DNA from: Aquipseudomonas ullengensis
GTDB lineage: Bacteria > Pseudomonadota > Gammaproteobacteria > Pseudomonadales > Pseudomonadaceae
DNA length: 64,000 bases
Reading direction: 5' to 3'
NCBI RefSeq assembly: GCF_014174475.1
Contig: NZ_JACJUD010000001.1
Span: 930,001-994,000, forward strand
The position numbers and the translations under genes are program-made. Below the pieces are notes generated by a model. It was not told the origin of the DNA, made no database searches, and saw only the letters and a program-made list of their open reading frames with translations. Position 1 is the stretch's first letter. Each line of letters opens with the position of its first letter. This document shows positions 43,001 to 51,006 of this stretch, piece after piece.

Positions 43001-43078
43001 ACGGCTCGTCATGCCGGTTGCCGTCAAACCGGCAGCCCTTCGAAAAATCTAACTTTCTATCTGCATTAATGTGACGCA

Positions 43079-43108
43079 CCGCTAGTTAGCGGGTAAGTAT
43101 TTACTTAC
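43079..43108. promoter_or_regulatory. Two abutting palindromes upstream of tssA
   Basis: CCGCTAGTTAGCGG (43079-43092; arms of 6, centre GT) is followed without gap by GTAAGTATTTACTTAC (43093-43108; arms of 7, centre TT). Both are perfect. They lie about 305-335 bp upstream of tssA, in an AT-rich non-coding stretch. They are candidate regulator sites for the T6SS operon. Confidence 0.5.
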
Positions 43109-43293
43109 ATGAAATCCGGCATATCCCCACCCATTATTAGTTCAGCTAAACAACCTGACCAAGCACTCAGAATATTAATATTCGCACATATAAATAAACT
43201 TCCACCTGAATAGCGCTATTGCAGGACAGGTCACACTTTATGCGCTTGCCCGCCTCCCGGCACGCGACTAGGATTCCCACCGCACAAGGCTTT

Positions 43294-43334
43294 GCGCAAC
43301 TTGTTGCACATTCGACCTGCGCAACAAGTTGCGC
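43294..43334. promoter_or_regulatory. 14-bp inverted repeat 80-120 bp upstream of tssA
   Basis: GCGCAACTTGTTGC (43294-43307) and GCAACAAGTTGCGC (43321-43334) are exact complements around 13 nt. Each contains its own GCAAC-N2-GTTGC palindrome, centres 25 bp apart. It could be a pair of enhancer sites for the sigma54 activator encoded in the operon, or a hairpin in the leader; no U-run follows. The rest of 42786-43412 holds no gene. Confidence 0.5.
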
Positions 43335-43412
43335 AGGTTGAGCAAAAACCCGGATTCATCTCCGGATCCGCATGGACGCATAGAAGTTAACCTTCTTATT
43401 TAAAGGTCACGG

Positions 43413-44975
43413 ATGACCAACCTTTCGATACTTGCCGATTATTATCTGCAACTGGCCAGCACTCCTATTAATAAGGAGAACTTTTCCGGCAGCGACAGCC
43501 GCTATTCCAGTGAATATGAAGTGCTGGAAATCGAGCTGGAAAAAGCCGCGGCCATGCACCAGACCGACGCCATCGACTGGCAGAAAGTCCGCGAGCAGAG
43601 CGAGGCCTTGCTGCGTACCCAATCCAAGGATCTGCGCGTCGCCAGCTGGCTGACCTGGAGCCTGTACCAGCGCGAAAACCTCAGCGGTCTACAAGCCGGC
43701 CTAAACCTGCTGCACCACCTTTGTAGCCAGCACTGGGATGACCTGCATCCGCGCAAGGAACGCACCCGCGCCGCCGCCTTCGCTTGGTTGACCCCACGCC
43801 TGGAAAAGGCCCTCGGCGAAGACATCCCGGTGGCCACCCAGCTGCCACTGTTCCGCACCCTCGCCGAGCTGCTGCGCAAGCTGGAAGGCTGCCTCTCCGC
43901 TCACTTGGGCGAAGACGCCCCGCTGCTGCTGCCGCTGTGCCGGCGCATTGACGAGCAGATCAACCGCGCCACTCAGGGCCAGGCCGAACCGGGCGTGGTC
44001 GGCGCAGCCCTGGCCCAGGTCAAGCAGGCCGCCAGCCAGGTATTCAGCGCCAGCACGCCGATCGACAACGAGCGCGACGCGCACAAGTCCCTGCGCGCCC
44101 TGCAGGACGGCGCCCGGCCGCTGTGCGGCTGGTGGCTGAAGCAGAAGGCCAGCGATATCCGCGCCCTGCGTCTGGCGCGCACCCTGCTGTGGCTGCCGAT
44201 CGACAGCCTGCCGGAACGCAACGCCGAACAGGTCACCGCCCTGCGCGGCCTGCCGGCGGACAAGCTGGCCAGCTACCGCGAGCGCTTCGCTGCCGGCCAG
44301 TACGCCGACCTGCTGCTGGAGCTGGAAACCAGCATCGCCCGCGCGCCGTTCTGGCTCGACGGCCAGCGCCTGGCCTGGGAGTGCCTGCAGGAGCTGGGCG
44401 CCGAGCCGGCCATGGCCGAGGTGGAAATCCAGCTGGCGCTGTTCCTGCAGCGCGTGCCGGGCCTGGAAGAACTGTGCTTCCACGATGGCCTGCCGTTCGC
44501 CGACGCAGAAACCCGCGCCTGGATCGGCGCCCATGTGCTGCCGCATCTGCAGACGGCCAGCGCCGAGCCCGTCGTAGCGATCAGCGAAAACGGCAGCCTG
44601 CCAGCCTGGGAAGTCGCCCTGCAGGCGGTGCTGCCGCAGCTGCGCAAGGACGGCCTGAAAGCCGCCGTGCAACAACTCAAACAGGGCATGGCTCAGGCCC
44701 AGGGCGGCCGCGCCCGCTTCTTCTGGCAGCTGAGCCTGGCGCGCCTGTGCAGCGCGGCGAAGAAGCACGAACTGACCAAGACCCAACTCGAATCCCTCGA
44801 CCAGACGCTGCAGGCCTCCGGCCTCGGCGAGTGGGAACCCGATCTCGCCCTGGAAGTGCTGCGCCTGCTGCACAGCTGCTACGAGCTGCTGCCGCAGAGC
44901 CACGTGATCCGCGAACGCAAGGAAGAGATCCACCGCAGGCTGTGCCACCTCGACCTCGAAGTGGTGCTGGATTAA
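43413..44975 (+). CDS. tssA: TssA, T6SS cap/assembly protein
   Basis: This 520-residue protein has the ImpA N-terminal domain (LRVASWLTWSLYQRENLSGLQAGLNLLHHLCSQHWDDLHP, about 78-120) and a C-terminal helical VasJ-like domain (ELTKTQLESLDQTLQASGLGEWEPDLALEVLRLL...). TssA recruits baseplate parts and coordinates sheath and tube growth at the distal end. AAAGG lies six bases before the ATG. It is the first gene of the T6SS operon, preceded by a 627-bp control region, and 44 bp before tssB. The gene-first position matches hsiA2 in the H2-T6SS of P. aeruginosa. Confidence 0.95.
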   Translation: MTNLSILADYYLQLASTPINKENFSGSDSRYSSEYEVLEIELEKAAAMHQTDAIDWQKVREQSEALLRTQSKDLRVASWLTWSLYQRENLSGLQAGLNLLHHLCSQHWDDLHPRKERTRAAAFAWLTPRLEKALGEDIPVATQLPLFRTLAELLRKLEGCLSAHLGEDAPLLLPLCRRIDEQINRATQGQAEPGVVGAALAQVKQAASQVFSASTPIDNERDAHKSLRALQDGARPLCGWWLKQKASDIRALRLARTLLWLPIDSLPERNAEQVTALRGLPADKLASYRERFAAGQYADLLLELETSIARAPFWLDGQRLAWECLQELGAEPAMAEVEIQLALFLQRVPGLEELCFHDGLPFADAETRAWIGAHVLPHLQTASAEPVVAISENGSLPAWEVALQAVLPQLRKDGLKAAVQQLKQGMAQAQGGRARFFWQLSLARLCSAAKKHELTKTQLESLDQTLQASGLGEWEPDLALEVLRLLHSCYELLPQSHVIRERKEEIHRRLCHLDLEVVLD

Positions 44976-45019
44976 GGCCGCAAGGCCCGTACATACCGAA
45001 AACGTAAAGGAGAACGACC

Positions 45020-45517
45020 ATGGCCAAAGAAGGCTCGGTAGCCCCCAAGGAACGCATCAACGTCACGTTCAAGCCCGCCACCGGCGGCGCCCAGGAAGAG
45101 ATCGAACTGCCACTCAAACTGATGGTACTGGGCGATTTCACCCAGCGCGCCGACGATCGCAAGATCGAAGACCGCAAGCCGATCAGCATCGACAAGAACA
45201 ACTTCGACGAAGTGCTCGGCAAGCAGGAACTCAACCTGACCTTCAACGTGGCTAACCGCCTGCAGGATGAGCAGGGCGCCGACGAGTTGCCGGTGCAGCT
45301 GCGCATCAACTCGATGAAGGACTTCAACCCCGCCGCCGTGGTCGACCAGGTTCCCGAGCTGAAAAAGCTGATGGAACTGCGCGACGCCCTGGTCGCCCTG
45401 AAAGGTCCGCTGGGCAACGCCCCGGCCTTCCGCAAGGCGATCGAAAGCGTGCTCGCCGACGACGACTCGCGTGACCGCGTGCTGAGCGAGCTGGGCCTGA
45501 CCCAGCAAGACGCCTGA
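45020..45517 (+). CDS. tssB: TssB, small contractile sheath subunit
   Basis: This 165-residue protein has the VipA/TssB pattern: RINVTFKPATGGAQEEIELPLKLMVLGDFTQRADDRKIEDRKPISIDKNNFDEVL, then LNLTFNVANRL and RINSMKDFNPAAVVDQVPEL. It pairs with TssC to build the contractile sheath around the Hcp tube. The Shine-Dalgarno AAAGGAG precedes ATG. It lies 23 bp before tssC, the invariant B-C order. The C-terminus (LGNAPAFRKAIESVLADDDS) matches the segment that binds TssC. Confidence 0.97.
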   Translation: MAKEGSVAPKERINVTFKPATGGAQEEIELPLKLMVLGDFTQRADDRKIEDRKPISIDKNNFDEVLGKQELNLTFNVANRLQDEQGADELPVQLRINSMKDFNPAAVVDQVPELKKLMELRDALVALKGPLGNAPAFRKAIESVLADDDSRDRVLSELGLTQQDA

Positions 45518-45540
45518 ACCCTCGACAAGGAAGCCCGAGC

Positions 45541-47016
45541 ATGAGCACCAGTGCAGTAGTGGAAACCACCCGGAATGTCGCCGAAGCCGGCATTCTCGAC
45601 CGCATCATCGCGGAAACCCGGCTGACCCCGGACGACGAGGCCTATGACATCGCCAAGCGTGGCGTGTCCGCCTTCATCGAAGAGCTGTTGAAACCGCACA
45701 ACCAGAACGAGCCGGTGAAGAAGGCCATGGTCGACCGCATGATCGCGGAGATCGACGCCAAGCTCAGCCGGCAGATGGACGAGATCCTCCACCACGCCGA
45801 CTTCCAGGCCCTGGAATCCTCCTGGCGCGGCCTCAAGCTGCTGGTCGATCGCACCAACTTCCGCGAGAACACCAAGCTGGAAATCCTCAACGCCTCCAAG
45901 CAGGACCTGCTGGACGACTTCGAGGACAGCCCGGAAATCACCCAATCCGGCCTGTACAAGCACATCTACACCGCCGAGTACGGCCAGTTCGGTGGCCAGC
46001 CGGTCGGCGCCATCGTCGCCAACTACTTCTTCGACCCCAGCTCGCCGGACATCAAGTGCATGCAGCACGTCGCCTCGGTGGCCTGCATGGCCCACGCGCC
46101 GTTTATCGCCGCTGCCGGCCCGAAGTTTTTCGGCCTGGAGAGCTTCACCGGCCTGCCCAATCTGAAGGACCTCAAGGATCACTTCGAGGGCCCGCAGTTC
46201 GCCAAGTGGCAGAGCTTCCGCGAGCGCGAAGACGCCCGCTACGTCGGCCTGACCCTGCCGCGCTTCCTGCTGCGTAACCCCTACGATCCGGAAGAGAACC
46301 CGGTGAAGAGCTTCGTCTACAAGGAGAACGTCGCCGGCGACCACGAGCACTACCTGTGGGGCAACACCGCCTACACCTTCGCCTCCAAGCTGACCGACAG
46401 CTTCGCCAAGTTCCGCTGGTGCCCGAACATCATCGGCCCGCAGAGCGGCGGCGCGGTGGAAGACCTGCCGCTGCACCACTTCGAGAGCATGGGCGAGATC
46501 GAGACCAAGATCCCCACCGAAGTACTGGTCTCCGACCGCCGCGAGTACGAGCTGGCCGAGGAAGGCTTTATCGCCCTGACCATGCGCAAGGGCAGCGACA
46601 ACGCCGCGTTCTTCTCCGCCAACTCGGCGCAGAAGCCGAAGTTCTTCGGCATCAGCGAGGAAGGCAAGACCGCCGAGCTGAACTACAAGCTCGGCACCCA
46701 GCTGCCCTACCTGTTCATCGTCAACCGCCTGGCGCACTACCTGAAGGTGCTGCAGCGCGAGCAGATCGGCGCCTGGAAAGAGCGTACCGACCTGGAGCTG
46801 GAGCTGAACAAGTGGATCCGCCAGTTCGTCGCCGACCAGGAGAACCCCAGCTCGGAAGTGCGTAGCCGCCGTCCGCTGCGCGCCGCCCAGGTGATCGTCA
46901 GCGACGTCGACGGTGAGCCGGGCTGGTACCGCGTCAGCCTCAACGTGCGTCCGCACTTCAAGTACATGGGTGCCGATTTCACCCTGTCCTTGGTTGGCAA
47001 GCTGGACAAGGAATAA
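45541..47016 (+). CDS. tssC: TssC, large contractile sheath subunit
   Basis: This 491-residue VipB/TssC protein opens with the N-terminal linker that threads neighbouring subunits. The body has DEILHHADFQALESSWRGLKLLVDRTNF, YTAEYGQFGGQPVGAIVANYFF and FIAAAGPKFFGLESFTGLPN. The C-terminal half has VRSRRPLRAAQVIVSDVDGEPGWYRVSLNVRPHFKYMGADFTLSLVGKLDKE. With TssB it forms the sheath whose contraction drives firing, and it is the ClpV substrate together with TssB. Length and motifs are normal for the family. Seven bases separate it from tssE. Confidence 0.98.
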   Translation: MSTSAVVETTRNVAEAGILDRIIAETRLTPDDEAYDIAKRGVSAFIEELLKPHNQNEPVKKAMVDRMIAEIDAKLSRQMDEILHHADFQALESSWRGLKLLVDRTNFRENTKLEILNASKQDLLDDFEDSPEITQSGLYKHIYTAEYGQFGGQPVGAIVANYFFDPSSPDIKCMQHVASVACMAHAPFIAAAGPKFFGLESFTGLPNLKDLKDHFEGPQFAKWQSFREREDARYVGLTLPRFLLRNPYDPEENPVKSFVYKENVAGDHEHYLWGNTAYTFASKLTDSFAKFRWCPNIIGPQSGGAVEDLPLHHFESMGEIETKIPTEVLVSDRREYELAEEGFIALTMRKGSDNAAFFSANSAQKPKFFGISEEGKTAELNYKLGTQLPYLFIVNRLAHYLKVLQREQIGAWKERTDLELELNKWIRQFVADQENPSSEVRSRRPLRAAQVIVSDVDGEPGWYRVSLNVRPHFKYMGADFTLSLVGKLDKE

Positions 47017-47022
47017 CTCGCC

Positions 47023-47427
47023 ATGAGTTACGGCAGCCTGTTCGAGCGCCTGGGTGGCGAAGCCGGCAAACGCGCCGGCTGGAGCCATGAGGTGTCCGCC
47101 ATGGCCTCGGTGGCTGCCCACCTGGCGAAGATGCTCAGCACCCGGGCGGGCAGCGTGCAAACGCTGCCCGACTACGGGTTGCCCGATCTCAACGATATGC
47201 GCCTGTCGCTGCACGATGCCTTGCAACAGGCGCGTATCGCCATCGAACGCTTCATCGAGGCGTACGAACCGCGTTTGACCCAGGTGCGCGTGGTGTCACT
47301 GCCCCGCGACCACGATCCGCTGAGCCTGGCCTTCGCCATCGAAGGCCAGCTGGAGATCGACGGCGTCAAACGCCCCGTAAGTTTTGCCGCGCAGCTGGAT
47401 GGCAGCGGGCAAGTGAAGGTCAGGTAA
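47023..47427 (+). CDS. tssE: TssE, gp25-like baseplate protein
   Basis: This 134-residue gp25/lysozyme-like baseplate wedge component has LAKMLSTRAGSVQTLPDYGLPDLNDMR followed by an EAYEPRLTQVRV segment typical of gp25. It anchors the first sheath ring to the baseplate with TssF, TssG and TssK. AAGGA lies nine bases before ATG. It lies between tssC and an embedded PAAR gene, 24 bp upstream of the latter. Confidence 0.95.
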   Translation: MSYGSLFERLGGEAGKRAGWSHEVSAMASVAAHLAKMLSTRAGSVQTLPDYGLPDLNDMRLSLHDALQQARIAIERFIEAYEPRLTQVRVVSLPRDHDPLSLAFAIEGQLEIDGVKRPVSFAAQLDGSGQVKVR

Positions 47428-47451
47428 GGGCCTGTTCATAGGAGAGCATGG

Positions 47452-47733
47452 ATGTCCGGTAAACCCGCCGCCCGCCTGGGCGACCCCACTGCCTGCCCGC
47501 TTCCGGGCCACGGCACCAACCCGATCGCCGCCGGCTCGCCCGACGTACTGTTCGATGGCAAACCGGCCGCGCGCATGGGCGATGCCTCGGCCTGCGGCGG
47601 CGCCCTGGTCGGCAATGTGATCCCGACGGTGCTGATCAACGGCAAACCGGCGACCACCATCGGCACCGTGGGCAACCACGGCAATGTGGTGGTGGCGGGG
47701 TCGGGGACGGTAGTGATCGGGACCGGCGGTTGA
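47452..47733 (+). CDS. PAAR-domain spike tip protein
   Basis: This 93-residue single-domain PAAR protein starts KPAARLGDPTACPLPGHGTNPIAAGSPDVLFDGKPAARMGDASACGGALVGN and continues with VLINGKPATTIGTVGNHGNVVVAGSGTVVIG. It forms the sharp cone on top of the VgrG trimer. There is no N- or C-terminal toxin extension, so it is structural. AGGAG precedes ATG. Its stop codon overlaps the next gene (TGATG), so the two are coupled. A PAAR gene inside the core structural operon, not beside vgrG, could compensate for the Rhs effector at the left edge having no visible PAAR domain. Confidence 0.95.
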   Translation: MSGKPAARLGDPTACPLPGHGTNPIAAGSPDVLFDGKPAARMGDASACGGALVGNVIPTVLINGKPATTIGTVGNHGNVVVAGSGTVVIGTGG

Positions 47734-48233
47734 TGCGCGAACTGATGATGGCCAACGCCGCCCACTCGCTGACCCAGCTAAGCGCCTGCTGCGGTATCGC
47801 GCTGGCCATGAGCGCCTGCGTGCCCTACCCGCACTCGGTAACCCGGAACCCGGCCATCGAGGGTCGCGTGCTGTCTGCCGCAACAGGGCAGGCAGTGGCG
47901 GGCGCCAAGGTCGAGATGGATATCGGCAGCGACGAATCCTGGGCCTACGAAACGGTCAGCGATGCCGAGGGCCGCTTTGCCTTTGCCGAGCACAACGACT
48001 ATCGCCTGTACGCCCTGCTGGCCGATGCGCCGCGCTGCGGGACCACGCTGTCGATCAGCGCACCCGGCTATCACACCCGCCATTGCACGTGGATGAACAT
48101 GCACTGGTGCTCGTCGACGCCGCTGCAACTGCCACGGCTGATGCTGCAACCGGAACACATTGCCATCTCCGAAGAAGAGGCCGTCGAGGATTTCTGGAGC
48201 TGTATCGAGTCGGCCATGGAGCAGGCCCACTAA
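47733..48233 (+). CDS. Lipoprotein-like protein with carboxypeptidase-regulatory-like domain
   Basis: This 166-residue protein has an N-terminal hydrophobic stretch with a possible lipobox (LAMSAC, Cys near residue 27). A beta-sandwich domain of the carboxypeptidase-regulatory/Ig-like type follows (IEGRVLSAATGQAVAGAKVEMDI...TVSDAEGRFAFAEH). Cysteines later in the chain (RCG, RHC, HWC, WSC) may form disulfides. It probably faces the periplasm. It is coupled by overlap to the PAAR gene and shares one base with tssF, so it belongs to the operon. No homologous gene lies here in the H2-T6SS layout I know. Exact start uncertain (ATG 47733 or later Met codons). Confidence 0.8.
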   Translation: MRELMMANAAHSLTQLSACCGIALAMSACVPYPHSVTRNPAIEGRVLSAATGQAVAGAKVEMDIGSDESWAYETVSDAEGRFAFAEHNDYRLYALLADAPRCGTTLSISAPGYHTRHCTWMNMHWCSSTPLQLPRLMLQPEHIAISEEEAVEDFWSCIESAMEQAH

Positions 48234-50023
48234 TGTCCTTCAACCACCACTACCAGAGCGAACTCACCGCCCTGCGCCAACTGGGCAAGCGCTTTGCCGA
48301 GCGCAGCCCGGCGCTGGCGCCGTTTCTCGGCCAGGCGGGGCGTGACCCGGATGTCGAGCGCCTGCTGGAGGGCTTCGCCTTTCTCACCGGGCGCCTGCGG
48401 CAGAAGCTCGACGACGAGCTGCCGGAGCTGACCCATTCGCTGATGCACCTGCTGTGGCCCAACTACATGCGCCCGCTGCCGGCCTTCAGCATGTTGCAGT
48501 TCGACCCGCTCAAGCGTCCCGGGCCGGCCATCGCCGTGCCCCGGCATACGCCGGTGGAGGCCAAGGCCATCGAGGGCGTGACCTGCCGTTTTCGCACCGC
48601 CTTCGCCTGCGAGGTGCTGCCGCTGGCGCTGAATGGCCTGGACTACTCGGTAAAGGGCGACGGCGCCCTGCTCAGCCTGCGCCTGGCGATGAGCGCCGAT
48701 GGCCACCTCGGCGAAGTCGAGCTGAGCAAACTGCGCCTGCACCTGGCTGGCGAGCGCTATATCAGCCAGCTGCTCTACCTCGGCCTGCTGCGTCACCTCG
48801 GCGGCATCCAGCTGGTGTTGCTGGATGGCGAGGGCAAGCCGCTCAAGGATGCCTACGACCAGCCGCTGCCGGGCTTCGCCCTGGGTGCCGACAAGGTCGA
48901 GGCGGTGGGCTTCGCCGAAGACGAAGCGCTGGTGCCCTACCCGCTGAACACCTTTCGCGGCTACCGCCACCTGCAGGAATACTTCGCCTTCCAGGACAAG
49001 TTTTTGTTCGTCGAGCTCAAGGGCCTCGACCTGCTCAAGCGCCAGCCGGCCGAGCTGCTGGAACGTGCCCGCGGCCTGGAGCTGCGCTTCGATATCCAGA
49101 AGACCGGCCTGCAGCGCATCCGCCCGACCCTGGACAACGTGCGCCTGTACTGCACGCCGGTGGTCAACCTGTTCGCTCACGACGCCATCCCGATCCGCCT
49201 GGACGGCAAGCAGGACCAGTACCTGCTGCTGCCGGCCGAATTCGAGACGCGCCACTGCGCGGTGTTCTCGGTGGATCGGGTGACCGGCTGGAAGCCCGGC
49301 GGCATGGGCTACGAGGAGTACGTGCCGTTCGAGTCGTTCGAGCACGACGCCAGCTTCGACGTGGCCAAGGCGCGCCCGCACTACAGCGTGCGCCAGCAGC
49401 CGTCGATGCTCGGCGATGGCCTGGAAACCTGGCTGAGCTTCGGCATGCGCCAGCAGGACCAGCAAGAAACCCTGTCCATCGAGCTGACCTGCACCAACCA
49501 GAACCTGCCGCGCCAGCTGGGCCTGGGCGATATCTGCCTGCCCAGCGAAGACACCCCGGAGTTCCTCACCTTCCGCAACATCAGCGCGGTGACGCCGAGC
49601 TACGCGCCACCGCTGCACCGCGACTACCTGTGGAAGCTGATCAGCAACATGTCGCTGAACTACCTGTCGCTGGCCGACGTCGAGGCGCTCAAGGTGATCC
49701 TCGAGACCTACGACCTGCCGCGCTACTACGACCAGCACGCGGAAAAGGTCAGCAAGCGCCTGCTCGGCGGCCTGCAGTCGATCCGCCACCAGCACGTCGA
49801 CCGCCTGCACCGCGGCCTGCCGGTGCGCGGTGTGCGTACCGAGCTGAGCATGAACCCGGACGGTTACCTGGGCGAAGGGGACCTGTTCCTGTTCGCCTCG
49901 GTGCTCAATGAATTTTTCGCCCTCTACGCCAGCCTCAACTCGTACCACGAGCTGCGCGTACACAGCACACAAGGAGAGGTGTACCGATGGACGCCGCGCA
50001 TGGGGCAGCAGCCCCTGCTTTGA
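48233..50023 (+). CDS. tssF: TssF, T6SS baseplate protein
   Basis: This 596-residue baseplate wedge protein starts with MSFNHHYQSELTALRQLGKRFAERSPALAPFLG and continues DPDVERLLEGFAFLTGRLRQKLDDELPELTHSLMHLLWPNYMRPLPAFSMLQF. Its late part has VRTELSMNPDGYLGEGDLFLFASVLNEFFALYASLNSYHELRV. TssF and TssG form the wedge that surrounds the VgrG hub. ATG 48233 overlaps the upstream stop by one base and gives the family start. It overlaps tssG by 37 bp, a tight coupling found for this pair. Confidence 0.97.
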   Translation: MSFNHHYQSELTALRQLGKRFAERSPALAPFLGQAGRDPDVERLLEGFAFLTGRLRQKLDDELPELTHSLMHLLWPNYMRPLPAFSMLQFDPLKRPGPAIAVPRHTPVEAKAIEGVTCRFRTAFACEVLPLALNGLDYSVKGDGALLSLRLAMSADGHLGEVELSKLRLHLAGERYISQLLYLGLLRHLGGIQLVLLDGEGKPLKDAYDQPLPGFALGADKVEAVGFAEDEALVPYPLNTFRGYRHLQEYFAFQDKFLFVELKGLDLLKRQPAELLERARGLELRFDIQKTGLQRIRPTLDNVRLYCTPVVNLFAHDAIPIRLDGKQDQYLLLPAEFETRHCAVFSVDRVTGWKPGGMGYEEYVPFESFEHDASFDVAKARPHYSVRQQPSMLGDGLETWLSFGMRQQDQQETLSIELTCTNQNLPRQLGLGDICLPSEDTPEFLTFRNISAVTPSYAPPLHRDYLWKLISNMSLNYLSLADVEALKVILETYDLPRYYDQHAEKVSKRLLGGLQSIRHQHVDRLHRGLPVRGVRTELSMNPDGYLGEGDLFLFASVLNEFFALYASLNSYHELRVHSTQGEVYRWTPRMGQQPLL

Positions 50024-50994
50024 GCAAGCTCAGCTCTGGCATCCGCGAGTACAGCCTGTTCCAGGGTGTGCTGCTGGTACTGGACCGTTTGCGCACAGCC
50101 CATCCCGAACTGGATGAGGAGCAGCTGTACGAGCGCCTGGAATTCCAGGCCAACCCCAGCCTGGGCTTCCCCGGCAGCGACGTCGATCGCGTGCAGTTCT
50201 TCGAGGAGCAGGGCGAGCTGCGCGCGCAGCTGCGTATCAACCTGGTCAGCCTGTTCGGCGCCGGTTCGCCGCTGCCGGCCTTCTATGGCGAGCAGGCGCT
50301 GGGCGACAACCCGGACGGTAACCCGACCCGTGAATTTCTCGACCTGTTCAACGACCGCCTGCAGCGCCTGCTCCTGCCGATCTGGCAGAAGTACCGCTAC
50401 TACGCACGCTTCCAGCATGGCGCCAGCGACCAGTTCTCCAACCAGCTGTTCGCCCTGATCGGCCTCGGTGGCGAACAGATCCGCGCCGCCTCGGAGCTCA
50501 ACTGGAAGCGTCTGCTGCCCTACCTCGGCCTGCTCAGCCTGCGCGCCCACTCGGCGGCACTGGTCGAGTCGGTGCTGCGTTACTACTTCAAACACGCCGA
50601 CCTGCGCATCGAGCAGTGCGTCGAGCGTCGCGTCGAGATCATCGACGAGCAGCGCAACCGCCTCGGCCTGGCCAACAGCCAATTGGGCGAAAGCCTGGTA
50701 CTGGGCGAGTCAGTACGCGACCGCGGCGGCAAGTTCAGCATTCATATCCGCCAGCTCAGCTGGGATCGCTTCCACGAATTCTTGCCGATCGGCACGGGCT
50801 ACCAGCCGCTCTGCGCGCTGGTGCGCTTCACCCTGCGCGACCCGCTCGACTACGACATCCGCCTGGCCCTGCGCCATGAGGAAATCCGCGAGCTGCGCAT
50901 CGGCGCCGACAACCCCTGCCACCTCGGCTGGACCAGCTGGCTTGGCCATGAACGGGCCGACGGCATGGTCACCATTGGCAGCCGCATTCATTAA
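49987..50994 (+). CDS. tssG: TssG, T6SS baseplate protein
   Basis: This 335-residue TssG has REYSLFQGVLLVLDRLRTAHP, QLYERLEFQANPSLGFPGSDVDRV and LPAFYGEQALGDNPDGNPTREFLDLFNDRLQRLLLPIWQKYRYY. It ends near LRIGADNPCHLGWTSWLGHERADG. It partners TssF in the baseplate wedge. The start lies within the last 37 bases of tssF. It is followed by clpV after 12 bp. Confidence 0.96.
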   Translation: MDAAHGAAAPALSKLSSGIREYSLFQGVLLVLDRLRTAHPELDEEQLYERLEFQANPSLGFPGSDVDRVQFFEEQGELRAQLRINLVSLFGAGSPLPAFYGEQALGDNPDGNPTREFLDLFNDRLQRLLLPIWQKYRYYARFQHGASDQFSNQLFALIGLGGEQIRAASELNWKRLLPYLGLLSLRAHSAALVESVLRYYFKHADLRIEQCVERRVEIIDEQRNRLGLANSQLGESLVLGESVRDRGGKFSIHIRQLSWDRFHEFLPIGTGYQPLCALVRFTLRDPLDYDIRLALRHEEIRELRIGADNPCHLGWTSWLGHERADGMVTIGSRIH

Positions 50995-51006
50995 AGGACT
51001 GATGAA

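Noticed and set aside
43201..43412. Sigma54 (-24/-12) promoter for the T6SS operon
   Set aside because: GGTCACACTTTATGC (43229-43243) looks similar, but the GG-to-GC spacing is one base too long, and no other GG-N10-GC with the right flanks was found.
44677..47226. 849-residue minus-strand open frame across tssA-tssE
   Set aside because: It runs across four well-supported T6SS genes and their intergenic gaps, with Val/Gln/Gly-rich shadow composition and no motif.
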